A DNA stretch of 64,000 bases from Salipiger sp. CCB-MM3 (GTDB taxonomy: Bacteria > Pseudomonadota > Alphaproteobacteria > Rhodobacterales > Rhodobacteraceae). The stretch spans positions 799,501-863,500 of the forward strand of contig NZ_CP014596.1 of NCBI RefSeq assembly GCF_001687105.1, read 5' to 3'. The position numbers and the translations under genes are program-made. Positions 44,018-53,258 of this stretch are shown here, piece by piece. The notes beneath the pieces are model-generated. The model saw only the letters and a program-made list of their open reading frames with translations. It did no database searches and was not told where the DNA came from. How positions within the stretch are numbered: the first letter of the stretch is position 1; each line of letters opens with the position of its first letter.

Positions 44018-45292
44018 TCAGGCGTCCCGGTTGCAGTAGTCGATCGCCGTCTTCACCAGAATACGGCTGTGCGCTTCCATATCGTCTATGCTCATGAACT
44101 CGTCGGCAAAGGCGCTGCGGATGCCGTTCGGATGGCCCGGTCCGAAGAGAACGCAGGGGATACCGAACTTCCACAGATGCGATGTGTCGTCGCCCGAGTA
44201 GGAGCCCGGGTTATGCACGCCCACCAGTTCCGGGGCCTCGCCCATGATCTGTGTGCGGTTTTCGACTACCAGCTGGACGATCTCCTCGTCGGCGTCGATC
44301 TCGTAGGGCTCGTGGCCCTTGGTAAGGCCGGTCCCGAAAAAGGCGGGAGCAGGGATGTCGATCTTGTATTCAAGTTCGGGGTCGTCCGACGCGACCTTGT
44401 CGATGGCACGCTTGAGATCTGCGGTGACGGACTCGATTGTCTGGCCCGGCAGGAAGCGCACGTCGCACAGGATGGTGGCATAGTCCGAAACGTAGTTCGG
44501 CCCCTTGAGATTGTAGTCCGTGCCGCGCCCGGCAATCACCGCGCCAACGTGGATGCAGGGGATATCGGGCAGGTCCGCGCGCGGCTCATAGGTGAACTCG
44601 ATGGCGTCGATCGCCGGGATCACCTTGAGCATCTTCTGGATCGCGTCCACTGCGTTGTGCTTGTACATGATGTGCTCGGTCTTGCCTGTGATCGACACGC
44701 CGAAGATCGCGGTGCCGACGTTCATGGTCAGCACATTCCATGTTCCGAAGGGTTCGCAGCAGATCGCGGCATCGGTGCGGTAGCCGGTTTTCAGCAGCTC
44801 TTCCATGCCGTATCCGCCCTGAAGCTCGCCGCAGACCAGCGCCACTACGAGATCACCCTTGAGCTTGACGCCAGACTTGCGGATTGCCTCGGCCGCTTCG
44901 ATCAGAGCCGCATCGGGGCCCTTCATGTTGATGATACCCGCACCGTAGAGCTTATCTCCGTCTATATGCGGTTCGAAGGGATCCCGGCTCCAGCCGAATG
45001 TGGTGACAGGGTCGGTGTCGAGGTGGCCGTTGAGCATCAGACTGCGCCCGCCGCCGGTGCCCTTGAGCGTGGCGACAACCTGCGCAAGGCCATGATCCAG
45101 CTCGTGCAACCAAACCTCGTATCCGCGTGCGCGGAACCATTCGGCCATTTTGTGTGCGAGCGCCGCCTCGGCGCCCTTCACGCTGTTGCTGCGCACCATG
45201 TCGCAGGCGATATCGACCATCTCTGCACGGTCGACATGCTCGAGCGCTTTGGTCGTATCCGCATCGAAAGTCTTGGTGATGGGGGAGTTCAT
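44018..45292 (-). CDS. M20 family peptidase/deacylase with atypical metal site
   Basis: Zinc amidohydrolase-like protein of 424 residues (ArgE/DapE/ACY1 family). LMLNGHLDTDPVTTFGW gives His90 and Asp92, and Glu180 (AICCEPF) is present. But the bridging Asp of the usual DMKG motif is Asn122 (GIINMKGPD), the second Glu of the EE pair is Leu157 (CGELQGG), and the C-terminal His of the AH-DE motif is Phe (SAFADEF). So a di-zinc centre like DapE's is unlikely. It follows the dipeptide-type ABC genes and should act on the imported compound. AGGA precedes the start. Confidence 0.85.
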   Translation of the reverse strand: MNSPITKTFDADTTKALEHVDRAEMVDIACDMVRSNSVKGAEAALAHKMAEWFRARGYEVWLHELDHGLAQVVATLKGTGGGRSLMLNGHLDTDPVTTFGWSRDPFEPHIDGDKLYGAGIINMKGPDAALIEAAEAIRKSGVKLKGDLVVALVCGELQGGYGMEELLKTGYRTDAAICCEPFGTWNVLTMNVGTAIFGVSITGKTEHIMYKHNAVDAIQKMLKVIPAIDAIEFTYEPRADLPDIPCIHVGAVIAGRGTDYNLKGPNYVSDYATILCDVRFLPGQTIESVTADLKRAIDKVASDDPELEYKIDIPAPAFFGTGLTKGHEPYEIDADEEIVQLVVENRTQIMGEAPELVGVHNPGSYSGDDTSHLWKFGIPCVLFGPGHPNGIRSAFADEFMSIDDMEAHSRILVKTAIDYCNRDA

Positions 45293-45372
45293 CTTCGTTT
45301 CCTCATCTGGTTGTGGTTGAAAGTCATGCCGCCGCCGTGCCGCAAACAGGGAACACGGCCCGGCAGCGGCAC

Positions 45373-46971
45373 TTACTGCACCCTTAGGGTGCTCGACGCC
45401 GAAATCAGGTCGCGCACGTAGCCGTGGGCAGGACGCAGGAAGATCTCCTCCGTCGGGCCTGTTTCGACGATCCGACCTTGCAGCATCACCGCCACGCGGT
45501 CGGCGATGTATCGAACGACACCAAGGTCATGGGTGACGAAGAGGATCGTCATCCGGTGCCGCTCGCGCAAATCGAGCATGAGTTCGAGGATCGCCTTCTG
45601 CACCGAGACGTCGAGAGCAGAGGTCGGCTCGTCGAGGATCATGATCGACGGATCCTGTGCCAGCGCGCGGGCGATGCTGACGCGCTGGCGCTCGCCACCC
45701 GAAAGTTGGCCAGGGCGACGGGAGAGGTAGGTTTCTGGCAGCTGCACGTCGCGCAGGAGGGCGCGGGCCCGGCCATCGCGCTCGGTACGTGGAACCCCAC
45801 GGAGCTTCAGCGTGCGCTTCAGCATCCAGCCGATGCTGCGCGCCGGGTTGAGGGTGCTGGTCGGATCCTGGAAGACCATTGCAATGCTTGCGCTGCGCGG
45901 GCGGGCAGGGCGGATATCGATGGAATCGGGCCGGTCTGGCGCGTGCAATCCGGTGAGCACCCGGCTGAGTGTGGTCTTGCCCGAGCCACTTTCCCCGACA
46001 AGGGCGAGGATTTCTCCCTCGCGCAGCTCGAAAGACACCTTATCGAGCCCTTTCACCTGCCGCCCGTGGGAGCCACGGAAGGTGACGTCTAGGTCACTGA
46101 CCTGCAGAACTTGCCGAGGCGTGGGCGCCTCTCCGACAGGCGCGCGAGTGCGTCCCCCGTGTGCTAGGTCTCCCTTGGGGATCGCGTCAATCAGCTTCCG
46201 GGTATAGGCGTGGCGTGGCGCTCCGAAGACTGCGCGGCTCGGGCCTTCCTCCACCAACTCACCCCTGAGCATCACCATCACTCGGTCGGCGTGGCGCGAG
46301 ACCAGCCCGAGGTTGTGGCTGATCAGAATGATCGCTGTGCCGGTTTCGGCGCGCAGCCGATCTATCAGTTCGAGGATTGCGCGCTCAGTGCGCACGTCGA
46401 GACCGGTGGTCGGCTCGTCCATGATGATCACGTCGGGCTCGTTGGCCAAAGCCATGGCGATTACCACCCGCTGCAGTTGTCCGCCCGACAGCTGGTGCGG
46501 GTATCGCGTGCCAATGCGCTCGGGTTCCGGCAGGCGGACTTGGCGGAAGATTGCGATGGCGCGCTTGGCGGCCGCGTCCCGATCTCTCGAACTGCCGCGA
46601 ATTGCCTCGCGTAGCTGTGCGCCGACGGTCATCAGAGGGTTCAGCGCAGTCATCGGGCTCTGATAAACCATCGAGATCCGCTGGCCCCACCATTTCCGTC
46701 GCTCAGTCGCACTGGCCTGACTGGTCTCACGACCGGCGATCGACAGGCGCTCGTAGATCAGGCGCGCCGTGGCGGGCAGGTAGCCGATGAGCGCAAGGCC
46801 CAGTGTCGACTTGCCCGAACCGGATTCACCGACAATGGCAAGGCATTCGCCCTTGCCCAGCCGCAGGGACACGTTCTTGACGGCCATCGGCCCGGAGGTG
46901 CCGTAGCGAACCGTTAAGTCGTTCACTTGGACCACTCGGGTCGCGTCGAGGGTTTGGGACAACACGTTCAT
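45373..46971 (-). CDS. Dipeptide/nickel-type ABC transporter dual ATPase (DppD-DppF fusion)
   Basis: Fused ATPase of 532 residues. Both halves are complete: Walker A VGESGSGKST and signature HQLSGGQLQRV in the first, VGESGSGKTT and LSGGERQRVSIARAL in the second, with Walker B IIMDEPTTGLD and MILDEPTSALD. Each half has the SMVYQSPM/AMVFQDPTSTLNPA Q-loop of oligopeptide ATPases. The start overlaps the permease stop (ATGA). The fused form is common in alphaproteobacteria. Confidence 0.94.
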   Translation of the reverse strand: MNVLSQTLDATRVVQVNDLTVRYGTSGPMAVKNVSLRLGKGECLAIVGESGSGKSTLGLALIGYLPATARLIYERLSIAGRETSQASATERRKWWGQRISMVYQSPMTALNPLMTVGAQLREAIRGSSRDRDAAAKRAIAIFRQVRLPEPERIGTRYPHQLSGGQLQRVVIAMALANEPDVIIMDEPTTGLDVRTERAILELIDRLRAETGTAIILISHNLGLVSRHADRVMVMLRGELVEEGPSRAVFGAPRHAYTRKLIDAIPKGDLAHGGRTRAPVGEAPTPRQVLQVSDLDVTFRGSHGRQVKGLDKVSFELREGEILALVGESGSGKTTLSRVLTGLHAPDRPDSIDIRPARPRSASIAMVFQDPTSTLNPARSIGWMLKRTLKLRGVPRTERDGRARALLRDVQLPETYLSRRPGQLSGGERQRVSIARALAQDPSIMILDEPTSALDVSVQKAILELMLDLRERHRMTILFVTHDLGVVRYIADRVAVMLQGRIVETGPTEEIFLRPAHGYVRDLISASSTLRVQ

Positions 46972-47810
46972 GTGGTGAGCTCGTCGATCAGGATGTTGAC
47001 GCAAAGTACGAGGAGGACGATCGCAGCGGTCGGGCCGATCGCTAGCCAAGGCGCAGTGGTGAGAAAGCCATTGGCCTCGCTTATCATCAGGCCCCAATCC
47101 GGGGTCGGCGGCTGCACTCCAAGCCCGAGAAAGCCGAGAGCCGCGAGGTTGAGCAGTGTGTAACTGACCCGGATTCCAGCCTCGACGCCGAGCACCGGCA
47201 TCATGTTCGGCAGCATCTCGTAGAACATGATGCCCAAGGCGCGCTCGTTGCGAAGACGGGCAGCGTCGACGAAGGGCAGATGGGCGACCTGCATGGCGGC
47301 GGTGCGGGCAACGCGCGACACTGGCGGGACGAACATCACCGTGATCGCCAGGACCAGAACGTCGAGGCCGCTGCCGAAGACCGCAAGAACGAGAAGTGCG
47401 ATTAACAACGAGGGCAGTGCCAGCAGAACGTCCATGACGCGCATCAGGACGAGGTCGACCGTTCCGCCGCAATAACCGCAGACCAGTCCGATCAGCGTTC
47501 CGAGGGTCATTGCGCTGAGCGTACAGATCGCGGTCAGCGTCAGTGTCGTGCGGCCACCGGTCAACACGCGGGTCAGGATATCCCGTCCAAAGAGATCGGT
47601 GCCCAGCCAATGCGCGACAGACGGGCCCTTCAGGGCTTCGGCAGGAGCGATGTTGAAGGCATCGTAGGGGGAAACCGAAGGCCCGATCGCAATCATTGCG
47701 ACGAGGACCAGCAGCAGGCCGAGGGCGATCTGGGCGGCGGGGCTTAGGCGCCGGAAGGCCGGGAAGACCGGGAGCGGGAGCCGTGGCTTTCGAAGGGTCT
47801 CAGCGACCAT
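46968..47810 (-). CDS. Dipeptide-type ABC transporter permease (DppC)
   Basis: Inner-membrane permease of 280 residues, with HWLGTDLFGRDILTRVLTGG and LLNLAALGFLGLGVQPPTPD, the classical DppC motifs; about six membrane segments. ATG 47810 has GAGGAGT upstream and overlaps the dppB-type stop by eleven bases. Confidence 0.93.
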   Translation of the reverse strand: MVAETLRKPRLPLPVFPAFRRLSPAAQIALGLLLVLVAMIAIGPSVSPYDAFNIAPAEALKGPSVAHWLGTDLFGRDILTRVLTGGRTTLTLTAICTLSAMTLGTLIGLVCGYCGGTVDLVLMRVMDVLLALPSLLIALLVLAVFGSGLDVLVLAITVMFVPPVSRVARTAAMQVAHLPFVDAARLRNERALGIMFYEMLPNMMPVLGVEAGIRVSYTLLNLAALGFLGLGVQPPTPDWGLMISEANGFLTTAPWLAIGPTAAIVLLVLCVNILIDELTT

Positions 47811-48750
47811 GCGGTACACTCCTCAGTCGGGGGTCGAGGCTGATGATGACGAGATCGGCGACGAGGTTGCCGAGGCAGACGACCACGGCCACCGCAAGCA
47901 CCGCCGCTTGCAGCAATGCGATGTCGCGGTTCTGCACGGCGAAGACGATCAGGCTGCCCAAGCCCTGGAAGGAAAACAGCGTCTCGACCACAGCGAGGCT
48001 GCCGAACATCCAGCCGAAGTTGAGCCCGACGGCGCTGATCGCCGGCGGCACAGCGTTGGGAAAGACATGACGCAGCACGACGCGTCGCTCGGCAATACCC
48101 TTGAGCCGGGCGGTGCGCACGAAGTCGCGGCGCAACGTCGTCACCGTGCCCGACCGCATGAGCCTTCCAACCTGCGCCAGCATGAGCAAGGTCAGGGTGA
48201 GCACTGGCAGCACTAGAACCACCGGCTCTGCCAAGGGGGAGGCGTCGGTTATGCTGGCGGCGGGTACGAGGTGTAGAATGTCGGCCAGAACCGTGATCAG
48301 CAGCACGCCCACCACGAACTCGGGAACCGAGATGCCAAGCAACCCGACGACGGTCATAAGGTGATCAGGCAAACGGTTGCGGAACAGCCCCGACAATGTG
48401 CCCATCAGCAGCGCGCAAGGTACGCTCAGCAGCATCGCGGCAATGGTCAGGATCGCGCTCTGTTGCAGCCGCTGGAGCACGATCGGACCGATCGGGCCGT
48501 TAAAGCTCGTCGAGACGCCGAAATCCCCCTGCACGGCTCCGACGAGCCAGCGCAGATAGCGCAGGGCGAGCGGCTGATCGAGGCCCAGCTGCGCGCGCAG
48601 CGCAGCCAGGTTCTCGTCGTTGGCGTAGAGGTTTAACCGCATCTGCGCGGCGTCATTTGGCAGGAACGATCCCATCACGAAGATGAGGAGCGAGATTGCC
48701 AGGAGTGTGCCGAAAAGAAAGGCCAACCGTGACAGGAGGAACCGCGACAT
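47800..48750 (-). CDS. Dipeptide-type ABC transporter permease (DppB)
   Basis: Inner-membrane permease of 316 residues. NDENLAALRAQLGLDQPLAL, RYLRWLVGAVQGDFGVS and RTARLKGIAERRVVLRHVFP are typical DppB segments. GGAGG precedes the start. It forms the channel with the next gene product. Confidence 0.93.
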   Translation of the reverse strand: MSRFLLSRLAFLFGTLLAISLLIFVMGSFLPNDAAQMRLNLYANDENLAALRAQLGLDQPLALRYLRWLVGAVQGDFGVSTSFNGPIGPIVLQRLQQSAILTIAAMLLSVPCALLMGTLSGLFRNRLPDHLMTVVGLLGISVPEFVVGVLLITVLADILHLVPAASITDASPLAEPVVLVLPVLTLTLLMLAQVGRLMRSGTVTTLRRDFVRTARLKGIAERRVVLRHVFPNAVPPAISAVGLNFGWMFGSLAVVETLFSFQGLGSLIVFAVQNRDIALLQAAVLAVAVVVCLGNLVADLVIISLDPRLRSVPHGR

Positions 48751-48765
48751 AAGAACGCCTCCGGT

Positions 48766-50307
48766 TCAAACCAGGGTGACGTATTTGAAGTCATGGAAGC
48801 CGCGGGGGAAGGGATGGAAGCCCCGCACCTTGTCCGACAGAGCCACGACGAGCGGCGTCTCATAGGGCACCAGGATGTAGCCGCGCCGCGCGGTGAGTTC
48901 TTGCAACTTGGTATAGATTTCCGCGCGCTTCTCGGGATCGAGTTCGGTTTTGCCTGCAAGGATAAGCGCGTCGATCTCCGGGTCCGAGAAATAGGGCGGT
49001 TCGCTGGCGCCGCCATTGAACGAGCCGTTCGACTCGTAGAAGGGGGCGATCGAGGCGTCGGCTCCCAGCTGCAGTCCCCAGAAGAAGGTCACGAGCTCCT
49101 TTTTGCGGTATCCCTGCGTGCCCAGATCGCCATTGGACCAGGTCACGATGCTCAGCCGGATGCCGATCTGCTCGAGCATGGCGGCGTAGGCCACGGTCAT
49201 CGGCTGCAAGCCGTGCCGGTCATTGGTGGTGTAGATGTTGGCCTCGAAACCGTCGGGGTAGCCGGCCTCGGCCATCAGCGCCTTCGCCTTGTCGACGTCG
49301 ATCGCAGGAATTGGGAGATCGGCGTCATAGTAGGGGTTTGATGAGAGGATCACGTTGTCGGGCTTGGCCATGGCGAGGCCCGAGTAGGCGATTTGCGCCA
49401 AGGCCTCGCGGTCCATCACCAGCCGCATCGCATCGCGCACCCGGGCGTCGGAGAAGCGCGCGTCCGAGGTGTTGATGTAGATGCTGTGAAAACCGGCACC
49501 GTTGGAGCGGACGACATCGACACCGGGAGAGTTTTCCAGCACGGGAACGAATTGGGGCGCGACCGAGGGGATCATGTCGACCTGGCCGCCGCGCAGCAGC
49601 GACACCTGCGAATTGCCCTGCGCGACGGTCTCCTGGCGGATCACGTCGAGACCGACAGCCTCGGGATTCCGGTAGCTTTTGTTCGCGCGATAGACGATGA
49701 CACTGCCCGGGATCATTTGCTCAAGGAGGAATGGGCCGGTCCCGTCGGGGGCAGAGGCGAGGCTCTCGGCTGTTGCCCCTTCCGGCACGATCGAGCCGTA
49801 GTTGATGGCCAGCGCAGTCAAGAAGTCGGCGTAGGGGTATTTGAGTGTGAATTCGACCTGATGCGCGTCGAGCGCCTTCACGCCTGCCACCGCATCGAAG
49901 AAGCTGGTGCCGTTGAGCGCCTCTTCTGGGTTGGTCAACCGCTCGAAGGTGTAGACTACGTCGCTCGCGCCGAAGGGTTTTCCAGAGTGAAAAGTTGCGC
50001 CGTCCACGAGGTCGAAGGTCCAGACCAAACCGTCCTCCGAGGTCGACCAGCTACGCGCCAGAAGCGGCTTTGGCACGAGGTTTTCGTCGAATTCTGTCAG
50101 TGTCTCGTAGACGAGACGGGTGAACTGGAATTCATCGAGCAAGTTTTGGGCTGCGGGGTCGAGGATTTGGGAGGCCCCAGTCCAGGCCATACGGAGTGTC
50201 TTCTCTCCGGGCCCGGCGATGGCCGGACCGGAGGCGAGCCCAAGTCCTGTGACGGTGGAGGTGGCGCCTGCAAGGCGCAAGAAATCACGGCGGAAAAGAC
50301 CCTTCAT
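48766..50307 (-). CDS. Peptide-type ABC transporter substrate-binding protein with Tat signal
   Basis: Family 5 solute receptor of 513 residues. The N-terminus carries a twin-arginine motif (FRRDFLRLAGA) and hydrophobic region, so export in folded form is likely, as seen for many of these receptors. TLRMAWTGASQILDPAAQNL, VYETLTEFDENLVPKPLLAR and FDLVDGATFHSGKPFGASDV follow the family pattern. It is the first gene of the operon receptor-DppB-DppC-DppDF-M20 hydrolase. The ligand is presumably what the M20 enzyme cleaves. Confidence 0.93.
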   Translation of the reverse strand: MKGLFRRDFLRLAGATSTVTGLGLASGPAIAGPGEKTLRMAWTGASQILDPAAQNLLDEFQFTRLVYETLTEFDENLVPKPLLARSWSTSEDGLVWTFDLVDGATFHSGKPFGASDVVYTFERLTNPEEALNGTSFFDAVAGVKALDAHQVEFTLKYPYADFLTALAINYGSIVPEGATAESLASAPDGTGPFLLEQMIPGSVIVYRANKSYRNPEAVGLDVIRQETVAQGNSQVSLLRGGQVDMIPSVAPQFVPVLENSPGVDVVRSNGAGFHSIYINTSDARFSDARVRDAMRLVMDREALAQIAYSGLAMAKPDNVILSSNPYYDADLPIPAIDVDKAKALMAEAGYPDGFEANIYTTNDRHGLQPMTVAYAAMLEQIGIRLSIVTWSNGDLGTQGYRKKELVTFFWGLQLGADASIAPFYESNGSFNGGASEPPYFSDPEIDALILAGKTELDPEKRAEIYTKLQELTARRGYILVPYETPLVVALSDKVRGFHPFPRGFHDFKYVTLV

Positions 50308-50711
50308 CTGGGGAACTCCCTTGGCGGATTGCTGTTGGAATACGTGGCGTTGTTCTTGTCCCCCGAGAGTTCCCCAGCGCCGCGATTTTCGGAATTGTCC
50401 CCCGTGCCACTTCTTTTGCCTCAGAGTGCCAGCCGGTTCGGAGGTGCCGTTTGTGACTGTTCGGGCGCTGAAATGGCGTTGACGGGGCGGTTGGAGCGGC
50501 TTGTCTGGTTTCGTGTTTGATTATTTTTTTGTCATAGGGCCGATTCCGTGGGCATTGCGCGCGTGCCGATGCCGCGGGATCAGGGAAACGCGGCGGTGCC
50601 ACATTTTGTGACATGACAGCTGGGTCATAGGGTCGGCTGTTTCCTTGGCATTCCTTGCGCGGAGATGGCCTGCCCGTCCTGCCGCGCCGCTCTTGCCGAA
50701 GGAGAGCCGCG
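50308..50711. promoter_or_regulatory. Divergent promoter region with GTCATAGGG repeats
   Basis: A 404-base gene-free region between the receptor gene and the AraC gene. GTCATAGGGCCG (50532-50543) and GTCATAGGGTCG (50624-50635) are direct repeats 92 bases apart with one mismatch, on the AraC-proximal side. AraC proteins bind such direct repeats; autoregulation and control of the peptide-type operon are both possible. Confidence 0.5.
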
Positions 50712-51665
50712 ATGAGCATCGCCCTGAACACCAGCACCTGCAGCCCGAACGAGCGCTTGGTGTGCTGGCACGAGCTGATTAACCAGCACCACATATCGGT
50801 CGAGAGCGGTCCTCTAAGCCCGGTCGCCGCGACGAACGCCCCAGATTTCGTGGGTGTCGGTCAGATCGACGAATGGGCGTCGATGCAAGTCCTGAAGAGC
50901 CGGACCAGCGCAGTGACCTACACGCATGGCGTCGGACAGCTGCGCAGCGCGTCGCACGACGATTTCATCTGCATGCTTGTGATCGCTGGAGCTGGGGTCT
51001 TCGAGATCAACGGCAGCAAGCGTGACTTTGGGCAGGGGGATCTGCTCTTCTACGACAGCTTGCAGCTTTACACGCTGTATTTTCCGCAAGGCACCACGAC
51101 GATCACGCTGCGTATTCCCCGGCCGATGATCCTGAGCCGCGTACCGCAGGCCGATGGGCAGATGGCGCTGCGGATGGAAGCCGAACGGCCCATGGTCCGG
51201 GTCATGTCGGGACTGCTGAAGGGAATCGCTGAACTGGACGGCTATCCTGACCCGGCGCATTGCCGTGAGGCGGAGGCGCCGATCCTTGATGTGCTGTGCC
51301 TTGCGGTACGGGAGAGCTATGGAGAAACCCGCCGGGCCTCGCCGGGGCAGGGGCGGCTGTTGTCGCGGATCAAGTCGGACCTCATACACCATCTCGGAGA
51401 AAGCGAGCTGAGCATTCGCCATATTGCCGAAATGTATGATGTCTCGCCGCGCACGCTGAACAGGCTCTTCTCGGCCGAGGGTACCACAGTGATGCGCTGG
51501 GTATGGGAGCAGCGGCTGCTGGCAAGCTATCGTGCGCTGTCGGACGGATCCGTCCGACAGGTCACCGAGGCGGCCTACGTTTTCGGCTTCAAAGATGTGT
51601 CCCACTTCACCCGAGCCTTCAAACGTGAGTTTCAGCTTGCGCCTAGCTCGCTGCTGACCTCCTGA
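50712..51665 (+). CDS. AraC family regulator, paralogue of the one at 63262
   Basis: Regulator of 317 residues. Sensor domain: CWHELINQHHISVESGPLSP, TYTHGVGQLRSASHDDFICM and LRIPRPMILSRV. The C-terminal DNA-binding half has LSIRHIAEMYDVSPRTLNRL and VTEAAYVFGFKDVSHFTRAF. The same sensor blocks recur in the partial gene at 63262 (ISQHHVSV, SHGVEEIRQSERDDFLCVL, LRIPRPLIISRL), so the two are paralogues. ATG 50712 follows GGAGAG. It lies between the divergent peptide-type operon and the branched-chain-type operon downstream. Confidence 0.92.
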   Translation: MSIALNTSTCSPNERLVCWHELINQHHISVESGPLSPVAATNAPDFVGVGQIDEWASMQVLKSRTSAVTYTHGVGQLRSASHDDFICMLVIAGAGVFEINGSKRDFGQGDLLFYDSLQLYTLYFPQGTTTITLRIPRPMILSRVPQADGQMALRMEAERPMVRVMSGLLKGIAELDGYPDPAHCREAEAPILDVLCLAVRESYGETRRASPGQGRLLSRIKSDLIHHLGESELSIRHIAEMYDVSPRTLNRLFSAEGTTVMRWVWEQRLLASYRALSDGSVRQVTEAAYVFGFKDVSHFTRAFKREFQLAPSSLLTS

Positions 51666-51992
51666 AACTGCCTGAACGCAGGCACCCGTCGTTGGCGTCG
51701 CCGGTGGCCCGGGGGCGGCGCGGAGCTGCGCGCTGCGGACAGGGCGACATTCGGCGCGCCTGATGCGTGGATCCCGCGCACGACCTTACCAGGAGCGTGG
51801 CCCGCTCAGTCAGGTGAATTGGCGCGTGGGTGCAGGCTCTGATTTCCGAGTGGATCTACGCTTGACCCTAGGGCCAGCGCTGCCGCGGCTCCGATGCGGG
51901 AAGCGCCCCGAGAGCTCGGGATTAGAAACGCCCGAACGTTTCAAGAAGAAAAAATGACATCCTCCTCCGATGTCGTCCAACAGGAGTTCACC
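51666..51992. promoter_or_regulatory. Leader of the branched-chain-type ABC operon
   Basis: A 327-base gap with no convincing gene. The last 50 bases are A-rich, ending with AGGAG before the receptor start. It should contain the promoter of the downstream operon; no operator is clear. Confidence 0.35.
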
Positions 51993-53189
51993 ATGAAAAG
52001 ACCAATTACATCAGGCCTCTTGGCCGCATCTCTATCTGTCGCGGGAGCCCAAGGGGCCCTGGCGCAGGATGATCCGATCAAGCTCGGCTTCGCGATCGCC
52101 CTTTCGGGCCGTCAATCAGTGACCGACACCGATGGCTATCGCTTCGCGCAGCTCTGGATCAAAGCGCGCAACGAGAATGGCGGGCTTCTGGGGCGTCAGA
52201 TCGAGTTTGTTACCGCCGACAATAAGACCGACCTCGGCGAGTCGGTGAAGGCGGGTCAGAAGGTGCTGGCCGAGGATCCCGACCTAGTCGTCGTGAGTTG
52301 CGACTACGACTTCGGCGCTCCGGCAGCCGTGCAGGTTCAGAAAGCCGGCAAGATCTCGGTCTTCATGTGTGCGGTCGACCCCAAGGCGGGCGTTCTTGGC
52401 GTTGGTCCGGCCTCTTTCTCGGGCGGCACCGCCTCCCAACTTGACGGCGCGATCATTGCCGACTGGGCGCTTGAGAAGAAAGAGCTGAAAAAGACCTTCG
52501 TGCTGGAGGATGTTGCTGGCGAGGCTCAGAAATCTTCCTGCGCCGGCTTCGAGTGGATGTACGAGCAACTTGGTGGCGAGATCACTGGCTGGGAGCAATT
52601 CCGCTTCGATGACGCCTCGATCTCGGCGCAGGTCAGCGAACTGTCGAAATCAATCGCCGATGACGGCACCGAGGCGGTGATGCTCTGCTCGCACCTCGGC
52701 GCGGGCGGTGCAGTGCGCCAGATCCGTTCGGCAGGTATCGACGTGCCGCTCCTGGGTCCGTCGATGTTCGACGGCGTCGCCTGGACTTCCGCCGTGCCCG
52801 GCCTCACCGACTTCTACATCCCAACGCAGGTGCTGATCGATGGCGACGCCCGTCCCGAGGTCACGGCACTAACCGAGAGCTTTGTGGACGCCTACGGTGA
52901 CAAGCCGTCGAGCATGTTCGCCTACCCGATCTACGCCTGGCTCGAACTCTGGGCCAAGGCAGTAGAAACCGCGGGAACGACCGAGACACAGGCGGTGGTA
53001 GAGGTGATGAACGGCTTCACCAACGAGGCGACCACACTAGGACCGCGCACCTTCACGCCACAGCTGCACATCCAGACCTCGATGCCGATGCAGATCTCCG
53101 AGTTCACCGACGGCAAACAGGTCTACGTCGAGGAATGGGGCATCAACGAGGAGATCCCCAACAACATCCTCTACCGCGTCGGGAACTGA
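51993..53189 (+). CDS. Branched-chain-type ABC transporter substrate-binding protein
   Basis: Periplasmic receptor of 398 residues with a signal peptide of about 24 residues (ending GALAQDD). Peripla_BP_6 fold: IKLGFAIALSGRQSVTDTDG, NGGLLGRQIEFVTADNKTDL and an unusual Cys-rich CDYDFGAPAAVQVQKAGKIS region. The LivJ family also serves amides, ureides and aromatic acids. AGGAG lies six bases before the ATG. First gene of an operon that leads into an oxygenase-like gene and hydantoinase genes, so a cyclic amide or ureide is a reasonable guess for the ligand. Confidence 0.92.
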   Translation: MKRPITSGLLAASLSVAGAQGALAQDDPIKLGFAIALSGRQSVTDTDGYRFAQLWIKARNENGGLLGRQIEFVTADNKTDLGESVKAGQKVLAEDPDLVVVSCDYDFGAPAAVQVQKAGKISVFMCAVDPKAGVLGVGPASFSGGTASQLDGAIIADWALEKKELKKTFVLEDVAGEAQKSSCAGFEWMYEQLGGEITGWEQFRFDDASISAQVSELSKSIADDGTEAVMLCSHLGAGGAVRQIRSAGIDVPLLGPSMFDGVAWTSAVPGLTDFYIPTQVLIDGDARPEVTALTESFVDAYGDKPSSMFAYPIYAWLELWAKAVETAGTTETQAVVEVMNGFTNEATTLGPRTFTPQLHIQTSMPMQISEFTDGKQVYVEEWGINEEIPNNILYRVGN

Positions 53190-53204
53190 CAGAGAACCTC
53201 TACA

Positions 53205-53231
53205 GGCGTCAGGCTCATCGCGCCTGACGCC
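53205..53231 (+). terminator. Hairpin after the receptor gene (attenuator-like)
   Basis: GGCGTCAGG (53205-53213) and CCTGACGCC (53223-53231) form a perfect 9-bp stem with a 9-base loop, then CTTTCC. It lies between receptor and ATPase genes and may raise receptor expression over the rest. Confidence 0.6.
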
Positions 53232-53258
53232 CTTTCCATTCAGACAGGGAACAACGCT

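Noticed and set aside
45373..47610. A 745-codon frame extending the dual ATPase
   Set aside because: The first 213 codons overlap the DppC-type permease out of frame; ATGA at 46971 marks the true start.
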